DNA of 64,000 bases from an uncultured Flavihumibacter sp. (GCA_902168105.1 CABHOY010000030.1:1-64000); one strand, 5' to 3'. Positions 24,839 to 32,606 are shown, counted from the first letter of the stretch. The notes: a model not told the origin generated them from the letters alone. Numbers and translations are program-made.

Positions 24839-24869
24839 TTTCCCACCTTTCAGATCCACCTTACCTTTG
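24839..24869 (+). promoter_or_regulatory. Promoter-like sequence with no protein gene downstream
   Basis: TTTC (24839-24842), 19 bases, TACCTTTG (24862-24869): one base from the full consensus. The next plus-strand protein gene is 3 kb away, beyond a terminator. Confidence 0.45.
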
Positions 24870-24875
24870 TAATGT

Positions 24876-25044
24876 AAACAAACAGGGTCCTATTCTCCCT
24901 ATACACCAGCTGATTCTTTTTTCCCTATACACCACAACCTTTTATCCCTTTCATTTTACAGTCTTATTTTCCTATATGCTTTTTGATGGTAAACCTATGC
25001 CATGGAATTTTATGCCCGGGATAAATCCCCGGGCAATTTTTTTT
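24876..25044 (+). ncRNA. Candidate small RNA
   Basis: A stretch of about 170 bases between the promoter-like sequence at 24839-24869 and a perfect hairpin (TGCCCGGG, 7-base loop, CCCGGGCA) with eight T at its end. The body is pyrimidine-rich and largely unstructured, and contains CCCTATACACCA twice, 26 bases apart, which could be a doubled pairing site. The hairpin may instead belong to a dispersed repeat, so this is only a candidate. Confidence 0.28.
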
Positions 25045-25140
25045 GGGGGTATTGCCAACAATTCCCATACAATTTCCGGGGGGTTACAACCCGCGCTACA
25101 AACAGAGGCCCCCTACGGGGTCCTATTGAGGCTTGTTAAT
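25011..25140. repeat. Palindrome-rich segment, likely a dispersed genomic repeat
   Basis: Three palindromes in 130 bases: TGCCCGGG/CCCGGGCA (25013-25035), GGGTTACAACCC (25081-25092), and GGCCCCCTACGGGGTCC (25107-25123). The wording ACAACCCGCGCTACAAACAG followed by a CCCCxxxxGGGG hairpin resembles short repeats scattered through many environmental genomes. Copy number cannot be seen from one window. Confidence 0.4.
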
Positions 25141-25160
25141 ACCTGGTATGTATAAACTGA

Positions 25161-25215
25161 ATACATGCTTCATACACGACGCATATACGGCGTATATACG
25201 ACGCATACACGACGC
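25161..25215. repeat. 11-bp tandem array
   Basis: ATACACGACGC, ATATACGGCGT, ATATACGACGC and ATACACGACGC lie end to end at 25172-25215, preceded by a weaker unit ATACATGCTTC (25161-25171). The period is exactly 11 bp. Confidence 0.85.
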
Positions 25216-25244
25216 ATCTCGTTCTGAGGGGTGGTCCAAAATGG

Positions 25245-25279
25245 TTTAAAAAAATAAACCCCGCGAGAAATCGCGGGGT
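25245..25279 (-). terminator. Terminator of the arginine decarboxylase gene
   Basis: ACCCCGCGA and TCGCGGGGT around GAAA (25258-25279). On the minus strand it is followed by a T-rich run. Confidence 0.92.
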
Positions 25280-25306
25280 GTTTCAGTGGATTACTAACCC
25301 ATTTTT

Positions 25307-26704
25307 TTAATAACCCAAAATCTTTAACATACTCTGGGCGGTCTGTTCCTTGGCATAAAGCCAGTCTTTCAGTTGCCCGTTTTTGTCATATCCTACGATC
25401 ACATGTTTGGGTGAAGGGATCAGACAGTGTTTGATACCGCCATAACCGCTTAACTGGTCCTGGTAAGCTCCCGTATGGAAGAAGCCGATGTAGAGTGGCT
25501 CTTCTCCGGCCAGCTTCGGCAGGAATACCGCATTTATGTGTTCTTCAGAAGTGTAAAAGTCATAACCGTCACAAGTCAGCCCTCCGAGGTGTACCTCCTG
25601 GTATTCCTGGTCCCATTTGTTAATGGGGAGCATCAGGAACTTCTCACCTATCCCCCAGGTATCCGGCAATGTAGTAATGAAAGAACTATCGATCATATAC
25701 CAGTTCTCCCTGTCGTTCTGCATCTTCTCGCCTACCACGCTGTAGATCACAGCGCCGCTTTCGCCGACAGTAAAGGAACCGAACTCTGTATAGATGTCCG
25801 GTACGGGTACCTTGTTCTTTTTACAAACACTCTTGATGTTGGCAACGATCTCATTTACAATGTAGTTGTAATCGTAATCGAAGCCCAGGGAATGCTTGAT
25901 CGGGAATCCGCCGCCTATATTAATGCTATCCAGTTCAGGACAGATCTTCTTTAACTGGCAGTACAGGTTCAACACACGGTTAAACTGGCTCCAGTAATAG
26001 ATATCGTCCTTGATACCCTTGTTCATGAAGAAATGCAGCATTTTCAGCTCAAATCTATCATTTCCCTTCAGCTTGTCCACATAGAACTCCAGCACATCGC
26101 GGGAACGGATACCTAATCTGGACGTATAAAAGTCAAAGGTAGGTTCTTCTTCCGCCGCAATACGCAGCCCCAGTTTCACCTTATCCTTTGAACGGACGAA
26201 TTTCTTATAATCTTCCAGCTCTTCTGTGTTATCCAGTACCGGTATAACATTGCGGAAGCCGGAGTTGATCAAACGGGCGATCGCTTTTGTATATGGCTTG
26301 GTCTTGTAGCCATTACATATCACGAACGTATCCTTAGTGATCTTCTTCCTTTCATATAATTTGGTAATGATATCAATATCATACGCAAAGGAAGTCTCAA
26401 TGTGAATATTATGCTTCAACGTTTCCTCCATTATAAAGGAGAAATGCGAACTTTTGGTGCAATAACAATAGTAGTAGTTTCCGTCGTACCTGTTCTTCTT
26501 AATTGCATCCTGGAACATTTTTTTGGCCTTATTTATCTGCATCCCAATTTTGGGCAGATAAGTCAGCTTGAAAGGTGTCCCATACTTGTCTATCAAAGCC
26601 TTGATATTCACCCCATTAAACTCCAGGTAGCTATCCTGAACATCAAATCCTTCCTGAGGAAACTCGAAGGTCTGGTTAACGAGATCTGTGTAGGTGCTGT
26701 TCAT
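25307..26704 (-). CDS. Arginine decarboxylase, PLP-dependent (Bacteroidota type)
   Basis: A 465-residue alanine-racemase-fold decarboxylase that should convert arginine to agmatine for polyamine synthesis. The PLP lysine is Lys84 in YYYCYCTKSSHF. Other markers are the glycine loop SINIGGGFPIKHS and the C-terminal catalytic block LGGLTCDGYDFY with GFFHTGAYQD. It is shorter than the 630-residue SpeA of E. coli and matches the compact form common in Bacteroidota. A related diaminopimelate or carboxynorspermidine decarboxylase is possible but less likely given the overall pattern. Single gene. Confidence 0.85.
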   Translation of the reverse strand: MNSTYTDLVNQTFEFPQEGFDVQDSYLEFNGVNIKALIDKYGTPFKLTYLPKIGMQINKAKKMFQDAIKKNRYDGNYYYCYCTKSSHFSFIMEETLKHNIHIETSFAYDIDIITKLYERKKITKDTFVICNGYKTKPYTKAIARLINSGFRNVIPVLDNTEELEDYKKFVRSKDKVKLGLRIAAEEEPTFDFYTSRLGIRSRDVLEFYVDKLKGNDRFELKMLHFFMNKGIKDDIYYWSQFNRVLNLYCQLKKICPELDSINIGGGFPIKHSLGFDYDYNYIVNEIVANIKSVCKKNKVPVPDIYTEFGSFTVGESGAVIYSVVGEKMQNDRENWYMIDSSFITTLPDTWGIGEKFLMLPINKWDQEYQEVHLGGLTCDGYDFYTSEEHINAVFLPKLAGEEPLYIGFFHTGAYQDQLSGYGGIKHCLIPSPKHVIVGYDKNGQLKDWLYAKEQTAQSMLKILGY

Positions 26705-26935
26705 TTAAACCTATGACACATTTTAAGGATTAGTAAAAAGCAATCACAACCCTCGCTGGAAAACTCCTGGTTTACACACCTACGTCAGTTCGAAACCCAG
26801 CAAAATTGGTTGCAAAGCTAAATATTTTGTCGAATTGGCCGGGCAAAAACTTTCATTTTTTTTTAAATGGTTAGATATTATGCTAAAACGTTACACATCA
26901 ACCAATTGACGCTAAATACATATGGTATTTTTATA
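26705..26935. other. Short gap upstream of the arginine decarboxylase gene
   Basis: It should hold the promoter of the decarboxylase gene on the minus strand; no consensus box was convincing. No RNA gene was recognised. Confidence 0.3.
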
Positions 26936-27571
26936 CTATTTAAGTAGCTCGATACTGCGCTTTCCTTCACAGAAAATAAGATCAAGAATACTCAGATCCG
27001 GAAGGAAACCAACCCTTTCCTGAAAGACCTGGGTATAACGTACCGTGTCTTCGTCTACCGGTTTCTGAGACGGCAATATGGTATCCCTCACATCAGTAAT
27101 GCCTTTACCGGCCTCATAGGTCTTATGGTACTCGTCCGTGAAGGTGATAGGGGAGGAAACTCCGATGACCTTATTAGCCCATTCCAGGCACATCAGGTTC
27201 CAGTCTAACAGATAAGATACCTCTTTCGTAAAAAGCCTGCCCAGCTCATCTTCATAATATTCGAACCAGGGTGAACGGCGATAAGCGGACACGAGCGTCT
27301 TCCAATGCAGCGCCTGCCATTTCTCATCATTGCTGATCCTGACATCTTTCATGACAGTTCGTTGGTTCTTTCCACGGGCCAGCGGAACACTCAACAGTAT
27401 GCTTCCGTTCGGTCCGGCAATATAACAGCGATTACGAAAACTGACCTTTTGGTAGTGTTCATATCTTTCTATCAATAATATATCGTGGTTAATTAAAGTT
27501 TTATAAAAGGAAATGTTTGGAAAGTATTGTGATTCAACGAGTAATGATCTCTTATTTGTCTCAACTGCCAT
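26936..27571 (-). CDS. WbqC family protein
   Basis: A 211-residue WbqC-like protein: LLVESQYFPNISFYKTLINHD, YQKVSFRNRCYIAGPNGSILLSVPLARGKNQ, WQALHWKTLVSAYRRSPWFEYYEDEL, LDWNLMCLEWANKVIG. The family is often found in O-antigen or lipoprotein-related loci, and its biochemical role is unsettled. Its core YFPNxxYxxLI and AYxxSPYFxxY patterns are intact. It is divergent from the LEA-like gene across an A/T-rich gap. Confidence 0.87.
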   Translation of the reverse strand: MAVETNKRSLLVESQYFPNISFYKTLINHDILLIERYEHYQKVSFRNRCYIAGPNGSILLSVPLARGKNQRTVMKDVRISNDEKWQALHWKTLVSAYRRSPWFEYYEDELGRLFTKEVSYLLDWNLMCLEWANKVIGVSSPITFTDEYHKTYEAGKGITDVRDTILPSQKPVDEDTVRYTQVFQERVGFLPDLSILDLIFCEGKRSIELLK

Positions 27572-27909
27572 ATCGTCAAAAATTGGTGTTTTAGTGCTAA
27601 AAATGTATGTTTCAAGTAGTTGAAAAGTTTACCTTTAATTAACTGACAAGTAGATTTAATTTCCTGATAAACAATTCATAGAAAAATTATAAATATGCTA
27701 TTCTATTTAGCAATTCAGTGTTTAAAGTAAAAAGTTAAACGCCCACAAATTTACTAAACTATTTAGTAGCTTTTTCAATTCATTTTCACTCTCTTAATGC
27801 TTAAAGTAAAATGTTAAGTAGTGGTTTTGAGGCCGTTAAAAGTTTCCTAATTCCTACTTAACCCTTTTGTAGTCTATTAAGTTTACTGTAGGTTTGATAA
27901 AAATTTGTC
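27572..27909. other. A/T-rich divergent regulatory gap
   Basis: No gene. It holds the plus-strand promoter at 27866-27896 and a pair of near-identical words: TTAAAGTAAAAAGTTAA (27722-27738) and TTAAAGTAAAATGTTAA (27801-27817), 16 of 17 the same and 79 bp apart. Confidence 0.6.
27866..27896 (+). promoter_or_regulatory. Consensus promoter of the LEA-like lipoprotein gene
   Basis: TTTG (27866-27869), exactly 19 bases, TAGGTTTG (27889-27896). Transcription should start near 27903, leaving only a few bases before the ATG at 27910. Confidence 0.8.
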
Positions 27910-28365
27910 ATGAAATTTTTCAGACTGGCTATATTTATTATGACAATTTGGGGCGTGGTTAGTTCTTGTGAAAAGGCAAAAGACCTCGAATTTGTCAGGG
28001 TCGCCGGAATCAATTTTGACAACCTCGGCTTTTCTAAAAGTGTGGTACGGTTAACCCTGGCTTACTACAATCCGAACAATTTTAAACTGAAACTGAAGGA
28101 CGCGAATTTTGATCTTTTCTTCGACGATACCCAGGTGGGTCATTCCATCCAGGATACGATGATAGCGATCCCTGCAAAAGATACTTTTTACTTCCCGGTA
28201 AGATTGGAGGTGAATATGGAGAATGTCTTCAAAAATGCCTTAGGCGCCCTCATGAATAAAGAAGTGACCATCAGGGCCACGGGTAATTGTAAAGTTGGGA
28301 AAGGTGGGGTTTATCTCCCGTTCCCGATAAAATGTGAAACAAAACAGCCACTTAAGTTTTTCTGA
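27910..28365 (+). CDS. LEA type 2 family lipoprotein
   Basis: A 151-residue lipoprotein: signal and lipobox MTIWGVVSSC with Cys20. The body (VRLTLAYYNPNNFKLKLKDANFDLFFDDTQVGHS, IPAKDTFYFPVRLEVNMENV) is the beta-sandwich of the water-stress/LEA14 family, with the typical NPNxFxxxL core. The function in bacteria is unknown. It has a consensus promoter with a very short leader and a shared terminator with the convergent HMA gene. Confidence 0.83.
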   Translation: MKFFRLAIFIMTIWGVVSSCEKAKDLEFVRVAGINFDNLGFSKSVVRLTLAYYNPNNFKLKLKDANFDLFFDDTQVGHSIQDTMIAIPAKDTFYFPVRLEVNMENVFKNALGALMNKEVTIRATGNCKVGKGGVYLPFPIKCETKQPLKFF

Positions 28366-28384
28366 TCATAACCGTGTAAAAACT

Positions 28385-28420
28385 AAAAAGGCCTCGTTGC
28401 ATAGCAATCGAGGCCTTTCT
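28385..28420. terminator. Bidirectional terminator
   Basis: AAAGGCCTCG..TTGC pairs with GCAA..CGAGGCCTTT, flanked by A on the left and T on the right. It serves both the LEA-like and the HMA gene, which converge here. Confidence 0.9.
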
Positions 28421-28447
28421 CTTTTAATACGTTCCTGAAGTACGAGC

Positions 28448-28819
28448 TTAGTGCTTTTTCTCCATTCCGCCACCGTCTTCCGGTTTCTTGCAGCAGGTAG
28501 GTAGCTTTTTGTAAGCTTCTTCTTCCGCAGTTACGTTATCCGCATCATACCCTGCATTGGCAATAGCCGTTTTCACGTTTTCTATATTGGTACGATCGCT
28601 GAAAAATTTCACGGTGGTGATGCCTTTTTTAAAATCTACCTTGGAGCTCTGTACACCCTCTTCTCTGGAGAGATATCTTTCTATGCGATTTTTACATTGC
28701 TCGCACTGCACAGTGGGGGTATTGATCTTGGCAGTTACCAATGTGCCTTTTTTTGCCTGGCCCATTGTTACGCCGATACCCGCAAATAATAATACCATTA
28801 CTAGTTTAACGATACGCAT
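28448..28819 (-). CDS. Exported heavy-metal-associated (HMA) domain protein
   Basis: A 123-residue protein with a signal peptide (MRIVKLVMVLLFAGIGVTMG) and one HMA domain (about 29-95) with the metal motif CEQC (TPTVQCEQCKNRIERYL). The tail is rich in Cys, His and Lys (KLPTCCKKPEDGGGMEKKH), which could bind more metal. It is likely to carry copper or a similar soft metal in the periplasm. No metal ATPase or regulator is next to it. Confidence 0.88.
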   Translation of the reverse strand: MRIVKLVMVLLFAGIGVTMGQAKKGTLVTAKINTPTVQCEQCKNRIERYLSREEGVQSSKVDFKKGITTVKFFSDRTNIENVKTAIANAGYDADNVTAEEEAYKKLPTCCKKPEDGGGMEKKH

Positions 28820-28887
28820 AAGTTACTTTTTACGATCCTAATATAGTAAATACTTGTCAATTGAAATGTCCTTTTGGGAAGAACGGT

Positions 28888-29535
28888 TTATACAGCGGGC
28901 GCTGCATTCCATTTATCCGGAGCTGCTCTCCAGGCTTCCAGGGTAGCCTGTTCATCTGCTGATACCATTCCTTTTTCTACCGCCAGTTCGATCAACGCGC
29001 TGTAGTTGCTAAGAGAATAGAACGGCACTTTCGCTGCTTCAAATGCTTTAACCGCGATATCAAATCCATAGTTAAAAATGGATACCATTCCGATCACTTC
29101 CCCTCCTGCTGCACGAATTGCATTCACCGCTTCCAGGCTGCTTTTTCCGGTAGAGATCAGATCTTCTACCACAACAACCGGCTGGCCGGGTTGCAATACT
29201 CCTTCGATCAGGTTACCCATACCATGTTCTTTCGCCTTCGCCCTTACATAGATAAAAGGCAGTTTCAGCTGGTCAGCCACTAATGCGCCTAAAGGAATAC
29301 CGCCCGTAGCTACTCCTGCCAGCACTGCTGCATCTGCAAAAGTTTCAAATACCACATTGCACAACTCGGACTTTACATAGTCACGTACATAAGGATAAGA
29401 CAAAATCTTACGGTTGTCGCAATAAATAGGCGACTTCCAGCCAGATGCCCATGTGAAAGGTTCTGAGGGGCGTAACTTTACCGCCTGTATCTGTAATAGC
29501 TTTTCTGCTATCTGTTTTTCGCTGATCTTACTCAT
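28888..29535 (-). CDS. pyrE: Orotate phosphoribosyltransferase
   Basis: A 215-residue pyrimidine synthesis enzyme joining orotate and PRPP to OMP. The PRPP-binding motif is VVVVEDLISTGKSSLEAV. The loop YVRAKAKEHGMGNLIEG carries the catalytic lysines. The start is the ATG at 29535; an in-frame TTG nine bases upstream is less likely. It is divergent from the Nudix gene with only 39 bases between start codons, so the two -7 boxes sit almost at the starts. Confidence 0.97.
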   Translation of the reverse strand: MSKISEKQIAEKLLQIQAVKLRPSEPFTWASGWKSPIYCDNRKILSYPYVRDYVKSELCNVVFETFADAAVLAGVATGGIPLGALVADQLKLPFIYVRAKAKEHGMGNLIEGVLQPGQPVVVVEDLISTGKSSLEAVNAIRAAGGEVIGMVSIFNYGFDIAVKAFEAAKVPFYSLSNYSALIELAVEKGMVSADEQATLEAWRAAPDKWNAAPAV

Positions 29536-29540
29536 AGGTG

Positions 29541-29571
29541 GCAAAAATACTTAATTACGGATTATTTTTGC
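29541..29571. promoter_or_regulatory. Back-to-back -7 boxes for pyrE and the Nudix gene
   Basis: GCAAAAATA (29541-29549) and TATTTTTGC (29563-29571) are perfect inverted copies. Each contains TATTTTTG, a TANNTTTG box, facing outward. Both would start RNA within a few bases of the ATG, so both mRNAs may be nearly leaderless. The -33 elements are not obvious. Confidence 0.5.
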
Positions 29572-29574
29572 GCC

Positions 29575-30201
29575 ATGCGAAAAGATACAGTCATTTATCT
29601 CAATGAGCGTCCATTGGTCATCACTGCTACTCACCAGGGTATTCCTGCTGAATTTAAAGATGCAGTTTTGTACACTGAACCAGACGCTGCTACCATAGAA
29701 TCGGTACTACAGGCCCTGGAAACCGGTAAATCCGAAGCGGCCATTTTTATTCATCCGGACACGGAGGCGCTTGTCGGAACAGTAAAAGGTTACTTCAACG
29801 TATTGGTAGCTGCCGGCGGCCTGATCACCAATCCGGAAGAAGAAATTTTACTGATGTTCCGCCGTGGCAAATGGGACCTGCCCAAAGGCAAACAGGATGA
29901 GGGAGAGAACCTGGAAGCTGCCGCTGTCAGGGAAGTTGCGGAAGAAACCGGACTACATACCATTACCCTTGAACATAAGATCGGGGAAACCTTCCATTTT
30001 TATACCTATAAGGAGAAAAGGACCCTGAAACATACTTACTGGTACAAGATGAAGTTCACCGGTACAGAATTGACTATTCCGCAGATAGAGGAAGATATTA
30101 TCGATATTCAATGGGTTAAACCGGAACATCTGGGTAAATACCTCAAATTTTCCTACCAGAATATTGTAGATGTATTTGCGAAGGAAGGTTACGCTATCTA
30201 A
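29575..30201 (+). CDS. Nudix hydrolase
   Basis: A 208-residue protein. The first 85 residues (VIYLNERPLVITATHQGIPA, SEAAIFIHPDTEALVGTVKGY) form an extra domain. The Nudix domain follows, with the box GKQDEGENLEAAAVREVAEE followed by TGL (G-x5-E-x7-REVAEE-x-G, complete). It cleaves a nucleoside diphosphate linked to X; the substrate is unknown. It shares a very short divergent promoter region with pyrE. Confidence 0.92.
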   Translation: MRKDTVIYLNERPLVITATHQGIPAEFKDAVLYTEPDAATIESVLQALETGKSEAAIFIHPDTEALVGTVKGYFNVLVAAGGLITNPEEEILLMFRRGKWDLPKGKQDEGENLEAAAVREVAEETGLHTITLEHKIGETFHFYTYKEKRTLKHTYWYKMKFTGTELTIPQIEEDIIDIQWVKPEHLGKYLKFSYQNIVDVFAKEGYAI

Positions 30202-30241
30202 TGTAACGGGGCTTAATGTTGTGTGCACCCCGCATCCGGCA

Positions 30242-30676
30242 TTAAGCCTTTTTGTCTCTTACTGCTACAGTTAACCGGCTGATACACACCAGTTTATTAT
30301 CATCGTCACAGATACGGATATCCCAGACGTGGGTGGTTGTTCCTATATGCAATGGCCGTGCTATTGCATGCACGTACCCGGATGTAACGCCTTTGATATG
30401 ATTGGCGTTGATATCCAGGCCTACACAGATCTGTTTCTTCGGATCGATGATGAGTGATGAGGCCACACTACCTACTGTTTCCGCCAGCGCGGCAGATGCC
30501 CCCCCATGCAAAAGCCCATATGGTTGTTTTGTCCGGTTGTCAACAGGCATGATCATCCGCAGATAATCAGCGCCGATCTCTGTAAACTCCATACCCAGCA
30601 GGTCTGCCATCGTATTAGCTCCGGTCTCATTCAGTTGATCCAGGGAAACATCCAGTGAGTGCCATATCGGTTTCAT
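30242..30676 (-). CDS. PaaI-type hotdog-fold thioesterase
   Basis: A 144-residue acyl-CoA thioesterase of the hotdog fold: PVDNRTKQPYGLLHGGASAA with LAETVGS, then GLDINANHIKGV and THVWDIRICDDDNKLVCISR. The HGG turn and following acidic residue are the active-site pattern of the PaaI/YbdB class. The natural substrate is unknown. Its stop codon lies in a short inverted repeat shared with the end of the Nudix gene. It is the last gene of a same-strand run with coaD, rsmD and DUF3822. Confidence 0.88.
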   Translation of the reverse strand: MKPIWHSLDVSLDQLNETGANTMADLLGMEFTEIGADYLRMIMPVDNRTKQPYGLLHGGASAALAETVGSVASSLIIDPKKQICVGLDINANHIKGVTSGYVHAIARPLHIGTTTHVWDIRICDDDNKLVCISRLTVAVRDKKA

Positions 30677-30708
30677 GGGTGATGCGCATTAATAGTTAAA
30701 GAATTATC

Positions 30709-31182
30709 TCAGGCTTCTTTTAACTCCCTGATGATATTTTCGGGTAATAAGCGGGAGGTGTCCCCTCCGTATCGCAGTACGTCCCGCACCAGTGAAGAAG
30801 CCAATGTTGAATATTGGGGCGAGCAACTCAGGAAAACAGTTTCTATGCTGCTGTCCATCATGCGGTTTACATCTGCGATCGCTTTTTCGTACTCAAAGTC
30901 GCCGATACTGCGAATGCCACGTAATATAAACTGGGCGCCTACTTCCTTACAACTTTTGATGGTAAGTCCCTCGTAGGAGATCACTTTCACTTTCGGCGTA
31001 TGACTATAAATATCCCTTATCCATTGCATTCTTTGCTCCAGAGGGAACATTGGTGTTTTAGCTGAATTGACGCCTATCCCTACCACTATTTCATCAAAAA
31101 GGTCCAGCGAACGGTCTATAATATCGGTATGTCCCAGTGTGATCGGGTCAAATGTACCTGGGAATAAACAAATACGTTTCAT
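30709..31182 (-). CDS. coaD: Pantetheine-phosphate adenylyltransferase
   Basis: A 157-residue enzyme for the fourth step of CoA synthesis. The nucleotidyltransferase motif is FPGTFDPITLGHTDII. The second motif is FLSCSPQYSTLASSLVRDV with IRELKEA at the end, in place of the classical ISSSxVR, as is normal in Bacteroidota. It starts six bases after the rsmD stop, so the genes are co-transcribed. Confidence 0.97.
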   Translation of the reverse strand: MKRICLFPGTFDPITLGHTDIIDRSLDLFDEIVVGIGVNSAKTPMFPLEQRMQWIRDIYSHTPKVKVISYEGLTIKSCKEVGAQFILRGIRSIGDFEYEKAIADVNRMMDSSIETVFLSCSPQYSTLASSLVRDVLRYGGDTSRLLPENIIRELKEA

Positions 31183-31188
31183 GCCAGT

Positions 31189-31740
31189 TTATTTTTTCAG
31201 CTCCTCCCTGTTTATAAAGATCGAAAAGATGGTTGTGCCATAGTTGCGTTCCGTACGGTAGTAAGAGTAATTTTTATAGTTGTTGCGGGGCGTATGTTCC
31301 AATACAAACCACCCTTCCGGCTCCAGCAGCTGCTTTTCAAAAATGATCAGCGGCAACTGGTCTATTGTAGTAAGGGCATATGGAGGGCCTGCAAATATAA
31401 AGTTGAACTTTTCAGTACACTGCTCCAGGTATTTAAATACATCCATACGCTGCAGCTTAACCGGTACCTCGAGCAATTTGGCTGTTTTCTGGATATAATC
31501 AGCCATACTCGGGTCTTTCTCCACAATTGTCAGATCGGTCACACCTCTGGACGACAGCTCATAGCTGATGCTACCGGTACCTCCGAAAATATCCAGGGTC
31601 TTCAGCGCAGGAAAATCCAGGTTATTCTCCAGGATATTGAACAGCCCACCTTTAGCAATATCGGTAGTGGGCCGTGTATGCGGCATGTTTGCCGGCGGCT
31701 GGAACCTGTGACCTCCCTTTTCTCCCCCAATTATACGCAT
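31189..31740 (-). CDS. rsmD: RsmD family RNA methyltransferase
   Basis: A 183-residue SAM-dependent methyltransferase expected to make N2-methylguanine 966 in 16S rRNA. The markers are RIIGGEKGGHRFQPP, RPTTDIAKGGLFNIL and the SAM loop TLDIFGGTGSISYELSS. The catalytic motif usually reads (D/N)PP(F/Y); here it is FAGPPYAL with Gly118 at the first place, an unusual change. The gene overlaps the DUF3822 gene end by 10 bases and is followed directly by coaD. Confidence 0.9.
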   Translation of the reverse strand: MRIIGGEKGGHRFQPPANMPHTRPTTDIAKGGLFNILENNLDFPALKTLDIFGGTGSISYELSSRGVTDLTIVEKDPSMADYIQKTAKLLEVPVKLQRMDVFKYLEQCTEKFNFIFAGPPYALTTIDQLPLIIFEKQLLEPEGWFVLEHTPRNNYKNYSYYRTERNYGTTIFSIFINREELKK

Positions 31741-32606
31741 AATGCCATTGCATAAAGGTTATTGAAATAATAGCCGGGGATCTCTTCCATCTTTGGAATA
31801 TAGCTGAAGCCCGGCAGGCGCGGCATCCATTCCAGTTTGGGAATAAAGCGGCGCAGTTCTTCATGGATCTGGGAGTCGGAAGTTACCGCCCCTCCTACTT
31901 TCACCTTCACCAGTTGCTCGTCCAGGCCCGTTTGGCGGAGGATATTCACCAGGTGATATACTACGTCAAGACCTGTCTGGCTGGTTACATCCTGTTGGAT
32001 CAGCAGTTTACCGAACCGGAAGATCGTCAGGGAGAACTTATGTTGTTGAATATCAATATATGCTACACCGTTCAGTTCCAGAAAGTCATTATCAAAACGG
32101 TACGACTTCAGTAACCCTGTATTGGCATGGATCACTTTGTCGGTAGAAAACTCTTTTCTGAGGTATCCCATCACATCTTTGTCCACCGCATAGACATTCA
32201 CCAGCTGCTGGTCTGTCAGTACATCTGCCAGTACCAGTTCCTGCGTCTGCTCAGGATAGATCACGTGGAGATAATCTTTTTTCAGGGATGGATTATAGTG
32301 CTGTTCAGGTACCAGTGTGTTATTAACACCATCAAACGCCAGCTGCACCAGGTTGAAGTTGGTGAATAACAACTTGTCCGCATCGAATATCTGTTCGATC
32401 ATCTGCAGGTCTGCCGTAGCTGTTTTCTGCGGCAGGAAGTGGTAAGACTTCAGGGCCAGGAACTTTTTCAGGTCCGGATTATATACCACATAACTAAACG
32501 TCCCTTTTCCTATTAACACGAGCAGCTGGCAGGAAGTGAGGTCAGTTTCAAGCAGAGAAGTATCATCAGCTGCAAAGGCAGGATGAATATTGTACGTCAC
32601 AGACAT
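31731..32606 (-). CDS. DUF3822 family protein
   Basis: A 291-residue protein of DUF3822, a Bacteroidota family found beside rsmD. The sequence (CQLLVLIGKGTFSYVVYNPD, KVIHANTGLLKSYRFDNDF, GVAYIDIQQHKFSLTIFRFGKLLIQQ, IPKLEWMPRLPGFSYIP) suggests an actin/Hsp70-like ATPase fold, as in type IV pilus assembly PilM relatives. This is from the pattern, not proven. The start is the ATG at 32606; the frame is open 120 bases further but would run through the divergent MATE promoter. Confidence 0.82.
   Translation of the reverse strand: MSVTYNIHPAFAADDTSLLETDLTSCQLLVLIGKGTFSYVVYNPDLKKFLALKSYHFLPQKTATADLQMIEQIFDADKLLFTNFNLVQLAFDGVNNTLVPEQHYNPSLKKDYLHVIYPEQTQELVLADVLTDQQLVNVYAVDKDVMGYLRKEFSTDKVIHANTGLLKSYRFDNDFLELNGVAYIDIQQHKFSLTIFRFGKLLIQQDVTSQTGLDVVYHLVNILRQTGLDEQLVKVKVGGAVTSDSQIHEELRRFIPKLEWMPRLPGFSYIPKMEEIPGYYFNNLYAMALCV

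Larger units (their letters stand above)
24756..25306. other. Gene-free gap between convergent genes
   Basis: It holds, in order: a promoter-like sequence (24839-24869), a duplicated CCCTATACACCA word (24897 and 24923), a hairpin with a T run (25013-25044), palindrome-rich repeat-like DNA to about 25140, an 11-bp tandem array (25161-25215), and the terminator of the arginine decarboxylase gene. A 59-codon open frame (24976-25155, MLFDGKPMPWNFMPG...) exists but overlaps the palindromes and looks spurious. Confidence 0.6.

Noticed and set aside
24976..25155. 59-codon open frame beginning MLFDGKPMPWNF
   Set aside because: It is translated from palindromic repeat-like DNA and ends in no recognisable fold; such frames are commonly spurious.
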